Origin: Hawksworthiomyces lignivorus
Lineage: Eukaryota > Ascomycota > Sordariomycetes > Ophiostomatales > Ophiostomataceae
DNA length: 64,000 nt
NCBI GenBank assembly: GCA_002917075.1
Contig: NTMA01000063.1
Coordinates: forward strand, 1-64,000
Direction of reading: 5' to 3'
Each line of letters begins with the position of its first letter. The stretch's first letter is position 1. The position numbers and the translations under genes are program-made. Below are positions 8,301 through 16,888 of this stretch, in pieces. The notes below the pieces were generated by a model. That model was not told the origin of the DNA and did no database searches. It saw only the letters and a list, made by a program, of their open reading frames with translations.

Positions 8301-11016
8301 CCCAGAAGATCCGTTTGGCGTCCATGATGATCATCCAACACAAGCTTCACAGGGCACATTGTCATCAGGCAGCTCCACAGGCCGCTCCATTCCAACTGGG
8401 TCTTCGCGTGGCTCTGACATCCGGAAGACAATCGCACCACAGACGGTGTCGCATCTCATCCCCGATCAGGTTGGGAACATGATTCTCGACAGAGATCGCA
8501 ATATTTGGATCAAGAGGCGCAATGGAAGCAGTGGCGGTGTCCAGAGCATTCAGAACATCCACAATCCTCTGCCATCGGAGGGCAGTGAGGAAGATCCGTT
8601 TGCTGACATTCCCGACCTGACTGTCGACGTGACAATGGAGATGCACAACCTAAAAGCTGCTACGACCCCAGGCCCAGCACGTGCTGCGGCTTCTTCGCGA
8701 AGCCCCGCCAGGCCGTCCCAGCCGGTGCTCGTTACAGAGAGCGACTTGTCGGCACTCAGCGCTCAACAGTCTCTTCCAGAGGAACACAGACCTGCTGCTC
8801 CGGGACGTGATGACAATGAAACTGCGGTCGAACATGAAATAAGCATTGATGAGGATCGTGTGACAGGTTCGACTCCATCGAAGAAGCGGCATCTCGCCAT
8901 AAGCTTTTCCTCCCCGATTGCCTCGATTATTCAGGACTTCGTTGTCGAAGATGACAGCGACTCGAAATACGAGCACAGCACAGCCGAGGAATTCCATCAG
9001 AATGCCTCGACGGCGTCTGTCAAGCGTGGGCGCCGCACTGTTTCCGTTAAATTCAAGAGCACGGCTGGAAATACCAGCGGTGTCTCAGCAAGGCCGCGGA
9101 GCACCTCCCGCGGTCCTGCGAGAACAATTTCTGTTGCCGGCCATGCATTTGTTCCCCGTCCGATCTCTCGCATTGACGAGCGGGAGGAAGATGTCACCAA
9201 CCATTCGCGCCATAGCCCATCTATGAAAAACAAGGAGCTCAGCTTGATCGCCGACCCCGGTGAGATATCTCAGGTAGTACCAGTCGAGCCAGCAGGAGAG
9301 CTATCGCACATCTCTTCTCAACAGCCGGCCAGCGTGAGCATGCTGATGAATACACCCGGTCCTGCGCCACGTGGAGATGATGAGCAGATCATGATGCAGT
9401 ATGTAGGGATGCTGTCGCTGAGTCCCATGTCGGAGTTTACCATCCACCACGACCGGTCTCTTGCACTAGAAGCTAGCTACGTGATGGGCGACCGACACCT
9501 TGTCACGGGAACTAGTCCGAAGGCGGTCATGTCGCAGAGCCTGCAGGGCCTTGTGGAGAGGCTAGCAGAGGTGCAGCCGTTTGAGCCGTACTGGGAGGAC
9601 ATGGAAGAGCTGGATGTGCAAGGGAAGAGCTTGGAGAGCCTTCACAAGCTGGATGAGTTCTGCCCTCAGCTCATCACGCTAGATGCTGCCGGCAACTCCC
9701 TGCGCAACCTCAGTGGCATTCCCATATCTGTGCGGCACCTCAGAATTGTGCAGAATCAGCTGTCTGAGCTCACGTCCTGGGCGAGCCTCTCCAATCTGCA
9801 GTACCTCGATATTTCCAACAATGATATCAAGACGCTCTCGGGGCTGAAGAATCTAGTCCATCTGAGGGGCTTGAAAGCAGACAACTGCAATCTGGAGAAT
9901 CTGGATGGCATCAAGTATCACGACGCGCTACAGACCCTTCGCGCACGGGGCAATCGTATCGAATCGGTGGATTTCGAAGGCACTCGTTTGCAGAAATTAG
10001 TCGAGCTCGACCTCGAAGGCAATCAGATCACAAAAGCCTTAAATCTTGATCAGCTTGGCTCTCTGGCAACGCTGAACCTGCGGCGAAATGCGCTGGACGC
10101 GTTCTCGCCAGACCGCAACGGAGCTTTGCCGCATCTGCGCTCGCTGAACCTGAGCGACAACCAGCTCGTGGCTCTTGACGTCCGCTCGTTGCCGCAGCTT
10201 CGTCTTCTCCACGCAGACCGGAATCACCTGACCCGCGTCCGCGGCTTTTCTAAGACCCCGCGGCTCGACAGCGTCTCGCTTCGAGAGCAGTCGTTAGCGA
10301 CATCAGAGCGGCTGGACATCTCGTCTCTGTATCACGCATACGAGATCCGCAAACTGTACCTGTCTGGTAATCTGTTGGAGAAGTTTGAACCGCCCGTCGA
10401 CTTTTTGAACTTGCAGCTGCTCGAGCTGGCGAACTGCGGGCTCACATCGCTGCCAGCCGAATTTGGACTGATCATGCCCAACTTGCGCAAGCTCAATCTG
10501 AACTTCAATGCCCTAGCCGACCTGACACCCCTGTATGGCATTCCTCGGCTGAAGAAGCTGCTTGTCGCAGGCAACCGGTTGGCGCGTGCGTTCGCTGTGA
10601 TCCAAGTCCTGGCCGACTTCCCACACCTGACAGAGGTCGACCTGCGAGACAACCCTGTGACGCAGGGCTTCTACCCGCACGTGTCTGCCTCCTCTGCATC
10701 CTCGCCTGGCCAGAAAGACAACGGCGGCGCCGACAAGACGGCCAGCGCGTCAACAACAGCGCCGGAACCATTCACGCTGCCCAAGGCAAACGTGGCTCAA
10801 GACGCGGCGTACTGCAGCCGTCTGGACCTGGCGACGGGAATGCGCCGGCGCGTGTACGATCAAGTGTTTGTAGATGCATGTAAAAAACTCGACCAGCTCG
10901 ATGGTCTTCCTGCCGACCGAACCATTGGGGAACTACGAGACGCGGTATGGGAAGCATTGAATGCGAAGGGCATTGTTAGCGCCGAGAGGGCTGACGCGAG
11001 TGGGAAAGCTTGTTAA
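5323..11016 (+). CDS. cdc11: Septation initiation network scaffold, Cdc11/Nud1-like LRR protein
   Basis: Intronless 1897-residue protein. Members of this family sit at the outer plaque of the spindle pole body and scaffold the SIN/mitotic-exit kinases that trigger septum formation. The N-terminus reads MAPAWLDSLSEDWVSQ, the short conserved start of filamentous-fungal homologues, which supports the start at 5323. Residues about 180-230 are strongly acidic. A long disordered, S/T/P-rich middle (many potential phosphosites) follows. From about residue 1427 (EELDVQGKSLESL) to 1785 there is a continuous leucine-rich-repeat domain with the LxxLxLxxN pattern, then a C-terminal cap (YDQVFVDACKKLDQLDGL). 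Length and architecture match filamentous Cdc11/Nud1/SNAD proteins, where the LRR is C-terminal. It shares a divergent promoter with the preceding gene and is followed on the same strand by alg2. Alternative: another centriolin/Nud1-type LRR scaffold; unlikely. Confidence 0.9.
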   Translation: MAPAWLDSLSEDWVSQAGSDASRSPPASKVQSINKPAGVTPNSRNNTGRMLGSVRHIYDLSPANSSAALSERSANEINIFGSRRAPSKLSSEFKPRDRGRPSRRSVSASSLGSVVHNTVQHKSHSASPGKGRGDMPEWKRRLIHGDIAYGEQKDLFTSARVGLENMFNPPSIAAPANNSRVIHEEEEENEDSDEDEDAQNEDNYGTRQEESQADQRGEADSYDEHEPANDMTMPSSPPIRRAQYDSFTNLHESVDQQLPEQPRRSSLEELEDISEGSEQISQQNDEDNNDESSVLRHAHQSEEEGDFSSPNGSQTHRSMERESRLVSGQSVLRNESFSAIIISPEKDKGGDGAVFGRVELPPGELKRRLENLRWNQMNLADDAAQAAAEQSVSVGGKSLNADNTEEYEKMGGFINFRRGGRSADGSFRDRLLSLPLENDSSEMLPEESLQASTPKQFSTIRTQNATLSARRGPILPRAPNPSPEKRGSVSRQQQQLSSTGSPLKLFEPYDTFTNQTLLRRISQYEDQVSNGSRASADRSTNEPYKSETRRAFSAGSQISAAADQKESRQSSAQFGAGELDQYRFGDEFSRLSLADLQGENTAAPSQDRHLPQNASQLLIPSNFSDKKSGDLHIQRLRQSRSAMSSRPSTAERWTDPADSAASMGKIPQLATPRRVGELGSEGKRPRTSPSKDPTPKRRRTLHKSDVAFGIEDSQAALDSVQLSHHNMQSIMARRQGDRDGDESQFRNADTHISHHSVRPRTPTPSQRSSVQREQNPNADDADDGFDSHAQVNRRPIHNGSELENSAAWSESSIDRPPVPASGPATDGGRKPSILTEDFMNEAHKIMAMIRNRGAGVQSGLTSVEESEMETPKAAGQDEEADGSFQESTREPFSRPPSRDGKPIQHVPRMQEDPELVAKLKKYEERSDLDDIVTSTTRSINLAQNAIRAEKQATRAVQDTIGTFHSRTRLDGDDDISDPPNIRISMNPRQQMQHPEDPFGVHDDHPTQASQGTLSSGSSTGRSIPTGSSRGSDIRKTIAPQTVSHLIPDQVGNMILDRDRNIWIKRRNGSSGGVQSIQNIHNPLPSEGSEEDPFADIPDLTVDVTMEMHNLKAATTPGPARAAASSRSPARPSQPVLVTESDLSALSAQQSLPEEHRPAAPGRDDNETAVEHEISIDEDRVTGSTPSKKRHLAISFSSPIASIIQDFVVEDDSDSKYEHSTAEEFHQNASTASVKRGRRTVSVKFKSTAGNTSGVSARPRSTSRGPARTISVAGHAFVPRPISRIDEREEDVTNHSRHSPSMKNKELSLIADPGEISQVVPVEPAGELSHISSQQPASVSMLMNTPGPAPRGDDEQIMMQYVGMLSLSPMSEFTIHHDRSLALEASYVMGDRHLVTGTSPKAVMSQSLQGLVERLAEVQPFEPYWEDMEELDVQGKSLESLHKLDEFCPQLITLDAAGNSLRNLSGIPISVRHLRIVQNQLSELTSWASLSNLQYLDISNNDIKTLSGLKNLVHLRGLKADNCNLENLDGIKYHDALQTLRARGNRIESVDFEGTRLQKLVELDLEGNQITKALNLDQLGSLATLNLRRNALDAFSPDRNGALPHLRSLNLSDNQLVALDVRSLPQLRLLHADRNHLTRVRGFSKTPRLDSVSLREQSLATSERLDISSLYHAYEIRKLYLSGNLLEKFEPPVDFLNLQLLELANCGLTSLPAEFGLIMPNLRKLNLNFNALADLTPLYGIPRLKKLLVAGNRLARAFAVIQVLADFPHLTEVDLRDNPVTQGFYPHVSASSASSPGQKDNGGADKTASASTTAPEPFTLPKANVAQDAAYCSRLDLATGMRRRVYDQVFVDACKKLDQLDGLPADRTIGELRDAVWEALNAKGIVSAERADASGKAC

Positions 11017-11646
11017 GCGGAGAGGAAAACGGGAGACGAGAGTCGGTGGGGAGCGGAAGACACATTTGCATGAGATATTACAGCGTCTGTTTTTGGTTTC
11101 AAGTATTTACGAGAAGGGTATTGGGGAGTTTGAACTTTTTGGCAATGAAAAGCAAAATGCGGAAAAGGAGACTGGCATACTGCATCGGGGCGGGCCACAG
11201 TGGATAGGAGCGCGCATTTTTGCATTTTCTCTTTTTCTGGAGAAGATTAGACGGAGTTTTAGGACGAGATGTAATGATTGATTATATTTATTTTTCTGTT
11301 TACTGTAGAAGTACTTCAAGTTTGATGTCCAAGATTTGTGTTCAAGATGAAAGGAAACTGAGAGTCGTCGTGGGATGTACAGTGTGTATCATACAGTGTT
11401 AATTTCCATTATGGATGGACTTCAAGATATCGCACTGTATACTACAATTCAACCGAAGATACGTGTTAGCTCCGCTGTAACTCGTCACGTCAGCCTCAAG
11501 CCAGCAATACGCGCACTTCTAGGAGCCTCGTACGGGCATATCACCATCAAGCACACAATAAAAACCTTTTGAGCTCATTTCATCTCTAATTTCTACTGTT
11601 CTTATTTTCGTTCTTTGTCTTGGTCAAGGTCGATACAGGAGAAGCT
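11017..11646. other. Intergenic between cdc11 and alg2
   Basis: 630 bp holding the 3' flank of cdc11 and the promoter and leader of alg2. An AATAAA is seen near 11556-11561. It would give cdc11 an unusually long 3' UTR, so its use is uncertain. No gene is supported. Confidence 0.5.
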
Positions 11647-13304
11647 ATGGCTGAAACAGCAGCCACAAAAAAGAAGAAGACCATAGTCTTCTTCCATCCG
11701 GACCTGGGCATCGGCGGCGCTGAGCGCCTCGTTGTCGACGCCGCTGTTGGCCTGCAGAACCGCGGGCATCGGGTGGTCATCTTTACAAGCCACTGCGACC
11801 CGGCACACTGTTTTGATGAAGTCCGGCCAGGTAAGGCTTTTATCATCAAAAGGGACGAGCTAGTTGAGATGCAAACCGCACAGTGACTGACCGAGCCGCG
11901 CAGGAACTGGCATCTTGGACGTCCGGGTCCGGGGCGGCAATGTTGTGCCGCCGTCGCTCCTGGGAGGCCGCTTCGCCATCTTGTGCGCCATCGCGCGCCA
12001 GGCGCACCTCCTGGTGCAGATCGGCCTGCTGACGAGCGAGCTGGCCGCGCTGGCGCCGACGGCCTTCTTCGTCGACCAGCTGTCAGCGGGCCTTCCGCTG
12101 CTGCGGCTTCTCGGCGGACAGAGCGGCGGCAGCGGCGCTCAGGTCCCCATCCTCTTCTACTGCCACTTTCCCGACCTGCTCCTGGCCAAGGGCCGGCAGC
12201 GGCTGCTGAAGCGCCTGTACCGCGTGCCGTTCGACGCGCTGGAGCAGTGGAGCATGAGCTTTGCGGATGCCGTGGCGGTCAACTCCAAGTTCACGCGGTC
12301 CGTGGTGGCGGCGACGTGGCCGCGGCTGGCGGCCTCCGCCGGCGGGGCCGAGAGCGACGGCAGCCTGCGCGTAGTGTACCCGTGCATCGACACCAAGCAG
12401 GAGGATGCGTACCAGGAAGACAACAAGGCGCACGACGGCGTGGACCTGCTCTGGAAGGGCCTCCCCTTCCTGCTGAGCATCAACCGGTTCGAGCGGAAAA
12501 AGGACATTGGGCTCGCAATCCGGGCGTTTGCGGGCCTGCCCCCCAGCGTCCGCGACGGCGCACGGCTGGTCGTCGCAGGTATGGACTTTTTTTTTTTTGT
12601 TCTTCTCCATTATATTTTTTCTGGGTATGATGTGCTAAGCTAAACCAAATGTAGGCGGCTACGACAACCGCGTGGCTGAAAACGTCGAGTACCACCGCGA
12701 GCTCGATAATCTCGCCACAGGCTTCAAACTGCGCACCGCCACGGCGAAGACCATGGTGACCGCCCTCGGCGTGCCCGCCGACGTGCAGGTGCTGTTCCTG
12801 CTATCTGTGCCCTCGGCCCTCAAGGCCCTCCTGCTGCACGCGCCCTCGTGCCGCCTGCTCGTCTACACCCCGGCCAACGAGCACTTTGGTATCGTGCCCC
12901 TCGAGGCCATGCTGGCGGGCCTGCCCGTGCTGGCTTGCAATTCTGGCGGGCCCACAGAGACTGTCGTTGAGGACAAGACGGGCTGGCTGCGGTCGGCCGA
13001 CGACACCGCCGCCTGGACCGCGATCATGCGCCAGGTGCTGCCTGACCCTGCCGAGAAGGGCTCGACAGGGCTTCCCGAGAGCAAGCGCAAAGCAATGGCC
13101 GCGGCCGGCCGGGAGCGAGTGCGCGACCAGTTCGGCGACGTGCAGATGGCAACGCGGCTGGATGGCATCCTGGACGAGATCGAGAAGACTGCGGCAGCAG
13201 GCGGAAAAGCTGTGCCCTCTCTGGGTGGCATTCTGCTGGTGATCACACTTTTGTTGGGGCTGTTGGTGGCACTAGCCGCCGTGCTACTGCAGCGGATATT
13301 TTAG
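11647..13304 (+). CDS. alg2: Alpha-1,3/1,6-mannosyltransferase Alg2
   Basis: Three exons: 11647-11830, 11904-12578 and 12655-13304, giving 502 residues. Introns of 73 and 76 nt have GTAAGG/CAG and GTATGG/TAG borders, and both are phase 1. The ATG at 11647 opens a short N-terminus before [19 protein letters not shown], the Rossmann start with GGAER of GT4-family Alg2. Family role: on the cytosolic face of the ER it adds the second and third mannoses (alpha-1,3 then alpha-1,6) to Man1GlcNAc2-PP-dolichol using GDP-mannose. The C-terminal half shows the GT4 nucleotide-sugar motif [11 protein letters not shown], with E residues in the EX7E spacing, then [10 protein letters not shown] hydrophobic tail ([22 protein letters not shown]) agrees with the C-terminal membrane segment of fungal Alg2. 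It converges on the glycosyltransferase-like gene at 13688. Confidence 0.97.
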
Positions 13305-13687
13305 ATGCGGAAAGGAGGCGGAAGATATACCACAAAAAGCAATACCATGTGTCTGTATCGATCAAACTGTAGTTTATGCAGAAGTGTAACAATAATAATG
13401 ATGGTTTACTTGGGAGGCAGGTTTATTGTTCAAAATTAGTGTCTATTCTAGATGTTGATATAAAATCATTACACAACAATTAGGAAAGCTAGACATCGTT
13501 GCAGTTAATGGGTATATTGAGTCAAAATATTGCTACAAGATAACTTGGAATCCAAATCATACATAAAAGTAAAAATAATTGTAAAAAAAAAAAGAACACT
13601 AAAACATTTCAAAAATCCAGTTTACGTCTTATACCGTCATGAATATCGTTGTGTGTGATATTCCCCGACTTCACCTCTGCCACGGGG
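13305..13687. other. Convergent 3' intergenic region
   Basis: 383 bp, clearly AT-rich relative to both flanking GC-rich genes. It contains A tracts (13582-13591) and TAATAATAATG-like sequence near 13390. It serves as 3' UTR and terminator space for alg2 (plus) and the minus-strand gene. No gene is seen. Confidence 0.6.
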
Positions 13688-15583
13688 CTACCAATTTCCG
13701 CCCTCGCTGCCCGGCCCCTCCACTTCTGGATCCCAGTCCCGCTCCAGCTGCCACGCGTCCTCGGCCACGATGCCCATGACGTCCAGGTCGCAGCCGCGAT
13801 GGCCCCACTTGTTGGCAAAGACGCGCCGGCCCGTGGCGATCTGCAGCCGTATGCCGGCTTCGAAACCGTCTGGGTCGCGGTAGAACGGCTCGCCCTGGCC
13901 GCCCGTCTGCCGCCGCTGCCACGCGTTGCGGTCCGCAATTGTCTCGATCGCGGTAGCATTGTGGTCATTGTCGCCAGTGCTGTCAGGGTCGGCGGTGGCT
14001 TTGGCTTTCGTCTCTTGCTCGCGTGCCATTTCGTCCAGCGTCTCGGCCATGGACCCGCCGGCGTCGCTCTTGGTGAGCTGCATCAGCTCGGCCATCGCGA
14101 CAAGATTCTCGATCGACTCCGGCTCGTTATTTTGCTCCTCTTTCTCCTTACTCCAGGCCGTTCCTCTTCTCTGCCTAGAGATATCTGCCCTGTTTCTGCT
14201 GCTTCTCGGCCGCGGTGAAGACGATGACGATGAGGTGTCGTTCCGCCGGATGCCGCGCCCACCCACGGTGGCGCGGATGCCGGGCACCCGGAAGAGCGCG
14301 CCGAGGTCGTCGAGCACGCTGGCCACGTCGAAGATGCGGCCGACGGCCGGCAGCAGCGTGCCCTGCCAGTAGCCGGCCCAACGCAGGCGCAGGTACAGGT
14401 CGCAGTCGGCCGAGTAGAAGGAGATGTGCGGGTCCCAGGCGCCGACGGCCAGGTACGCGTCGCGGTTGACGAGCGTGAGGCGGTCGTAGTTGAAAAAGTG
14501 CGTGGCCCAGGGCGGCGCGCCGCCGCCCGCGAGTTCGCCCTGCCGCGTGAGCGTCTTGAGCGTCGCGAGAGCACGGTGGTGGAGGCTCTTTTTGCTGCCC
14601 CCGCCGCCATTGCCGCCGTCGCCTGCGGCCCCCTCCTTGCTCTCAGCCGCGTAGCCCTCCTCGGAAAACACGAGAACATCCTGGTGCGACCAAAAGTACT
14701 GCGGCCAGTCCCGCTGGAGGGCCGTGTGCAGGTAAAAGTTCTGCAGCTGGGCGAACGTGAGCAGCGTCGGCGTCTCCAGCACGCGGACGCCTAGGACGCC
14801 CACGAGCTGCGTGTGGTTCAGGAAGAAGGGATTCTGCAGCGACAGGCGCCCCGCCGCATTTGCGCCCATGACGCCCGTGTTTTCCACGACATAAATGTCC
14901 CGGGCGGGCCAGCCCGCCGCCATGTAGCTGGTGACGCACTGGAGCAGCAGCGGCCAGTTTCGGGTGAACCCGATGAGGAGCGGCGCCCGGATCTTCGTGT
15001 TTCGCTGGTGTGGGAGATACTTTCGCAGATCAGCCCGGTCGAGCTGCGACAGCAGCGGAAATGGATCCAAGATCCCGCGAATCTTATTCGAGCCGCTCAG
15101 TGTCATGTCTTCGTCATCGTCGCTCGTCTCGCGGTCCTTTGGTGAATGGCCCGCCTTGTAGGGCGGTTTTGGCGGCACCACGTAGTATTCGCCGCGGTAG
15201 TTCATAAACTCCTCCTCGAGGGGATCGGGCATCTTCTTGAGCTCCGCAAAGGCCGGCCCATCTTCCAAATCTGGCGGGTCTTGGCCCTTCTCGTCATCAT
15301 CTAGAGCAAATTGATCCTGTACATGCTTTTGGCTCGGGAGGTGGAACAAGGACCACGGCCACCATGATGGCGATATGTGTATGCTTGTCGTTGCTTCAGG
15401 TCTCGTTTGGTCTTTAACTGGCGCTGATGGGATTTCCTGACCAGATGCTGGTGCCGATAGCGCGGCTACGCACGACGCAGCGGATGAACAGGATGAAATG
15501 TAGGCATACTGGACGATAATCAGCAGAAATATGGCCCCAGCGGCCACTGCAGCTATGAGGCCGTAGCGTTGGCGAAGTCGCAT
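13688..15583 (-). CDS. Type II membrane glycosyltransferase-like protein
   Basis: One exon, 631 residues, TAG at 13688-13690. The frame is open a few codons further upstream but only with GTG, so ATG at 15583 (MRLRQRYGL) is chosen. A basic N-tip is followed by one hydrophobic segment at residues about 8-30 (LIAAVAAGAIFLLIIVQYAY), typical of a Golgi type II signal anchor. After a disordered stem comes a globular region beginning APLLIGFTRNWPLLLQC, with VVENTG and FWSHQDVLVF, then HISFYSADCDLYLRLRWAGYW near residue 390. This layout resembles GT-A-fold enzymes (a beta-alpha start, an acidic metal-site-like H-Q-D and a D-C-D pair), but I cannot assign a CAZy family or sugar. The tail after about residue 440 is charged and low-complexity, then ends in a conserved-looking block (GFEAGIRLQIATGRRVFANKWGH, in shorter pieces). 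Function is inferred only. Confidence 0.65.
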   Translation of the reverse strand: MRLRQRYGLIAAVAAGAIFLLIIVQYAYISSCSSAASCVAALSAPASGQEIPSAPVKDQTRPEATTSIHISPSWWPWSLFHLPSQKHVQDQFALDDDEKGQDPPDLEDGPAFAELKKMPDPLEEEFMNYRGEYYVVPPKPPYKAGHSPKDRETSDDDEDMTLSGSNKIRGILDPFPLLSQLDRADLRKYLPHQRNTKIRAPLLIGFTRNWPLLLQCVTSYMAAGWPARDIYVVENTGVMGANAAGRLSLQNPFFLNHTQLVGVLGVRVLETPTLLTFAQLQNFYLHTALQRDWPQYFWSHQDVLVFSEEGYAAESKEGAAGDGGNGGGGSKKSLHHRALATLKTLTRQGELAGGGAPPWATHFFNYDRLTLVNRDAYLAVGAWDPHISFYSADCDLYLRLRWAGYWQGTLLPAVGRIFDVASVLDDLGALFRVPGIRATVGGRGIRRNDTSSSSSSPRPRSSRNRADISRQRRGTAWSKEKEEQNNEPESIENLVAMAELMQLTKSDAGGSMAETLDEMAREQETKAKATADPDSTGDNDHNATAIETIADRNAWQRRQTGGQGEPFYRDPDGFEAGIRLQIATGRRVFANKWGHRGCDLDVMGIVAEDAWQLERDWDPEVEGPGSEGGNW

Positions 15584-16888
15584 TTTGAACACCTGAGGGG
15601 TTGACACATCGAGAGCTGTAGATCTAAGCCGGGAACCGAGTAGGGGGTAAAGCAGCAGCAGCGTCTTACTGTTGTACTTCGCGGAACTTCCAGAGTTGAT
15701 TACATTTCATCCTTGAGACAGACATGAGTTATGCCAAAAAAATAAAATAAAATAAAATAAAAGACAGGACAGAGAGCGAAAAAGGGTCTCGATGTGGTGA
15801 ACAATATTTCCGCCCTCTCAAGAGCATTGTGGTCGACAGTCATTGATACGCTATCTCAGGGGGCAGCAATATGAAATTGGAGAATATAAACGACGAAATA
15901 AAGCACCTGAGAGGACCGGGTCAGAGCCATACAAAATTGAAAAACACAAAGAACACTACGCGACTGACTGATCCTGCGACCGGGAGAGGAGAGTGTTGGT
16001 AGGGTTAATGACGAAGGTCTAGAATAGGCGGAAACGGGAAGGGGAGCGGGCAAAATGATGATGTACGAGATATTGGTTTTTTGCCGCGTCTTTGTGCTTT
16101 TCTATTTACTCCGTATATTGCCCATTTTGCTTTCTAGGTTTGAGAGCTTTCCCGCATTTAAGGCCAATATACTTTCTGTAAACCCAATTTAAGATTAGCA
16201 GGTCCATTAATATCTGCCATGCGTTCCCCCTCAAGCTGTGCAAGGCAAAATTTGGTGCGCCTTTTCCAATTCCACTGTTGACAGAAGTCTGCTTTCATCT
16301 GCGCGGCTGTGTTTCCACAAATTTGTAGGTAGAAACAGACAGCCAACCTTAATCTTCTTTTACATGAGGCATGCGTGCGTACGGCTGGTACGAGGTTAAA
16401 CTGCTGGCGCACGATCTCAACAGGCCAATTGACGCGATGGGATTTTCACATATTCGGTACCGAAAAGGGGGAGGAATAAATCAATTTTTTTTGTCCATTC
16501 CAATATCTCGATGGGAAAAACCAAAGCCATAAAGCACACATACAAAAACCAGGTTTTGATCGAAAGCTAGTAAAAGACGAATACAAAAGAGGTCCAAAAA
16601 CGCCACGCAGAATTGTATATGATAGAAAGAAATTGATAGAAAGAACAAGAACGGAACATAAAGAAGAAGAAGAAGCAGTATCTTACATTGACTAAAAAAG
16701 ACATAAAGAAATGAGGTTCCATAAAACGAAGGGATATAGTGCAAAAAGGATCGAGTAGAAAAAAATAACACACATTTCGCAGAAATGCACATTGCCATAA
16801 ACAGGCTCTCTTCAGTCTAGTCTTTTCCTCCAATTTCTCTTCAACGACTTATAACCAGTGCGACAATGAGCTGCATTCTCGTATGAGC
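15584..16888. other. Intergenic between two minus-strand genes
   Basis: 1.3 kb holding the promoter of the glycosyltransferase-like gene and the 3' flank of the DOCK gene. An (AAAAT)n run is at 15736-15762. A TACTCCGTA half of the ACTCCGTACGGAGT palindrome family lies near 16107-16115. No gene is supported. Confidence 0.55.
15736..15762. repeat. (AAAAT)n microsatellite
   Basis: About four AAAAT units upstream of the glycosyltransferase-like gene. Confidence 0.9.
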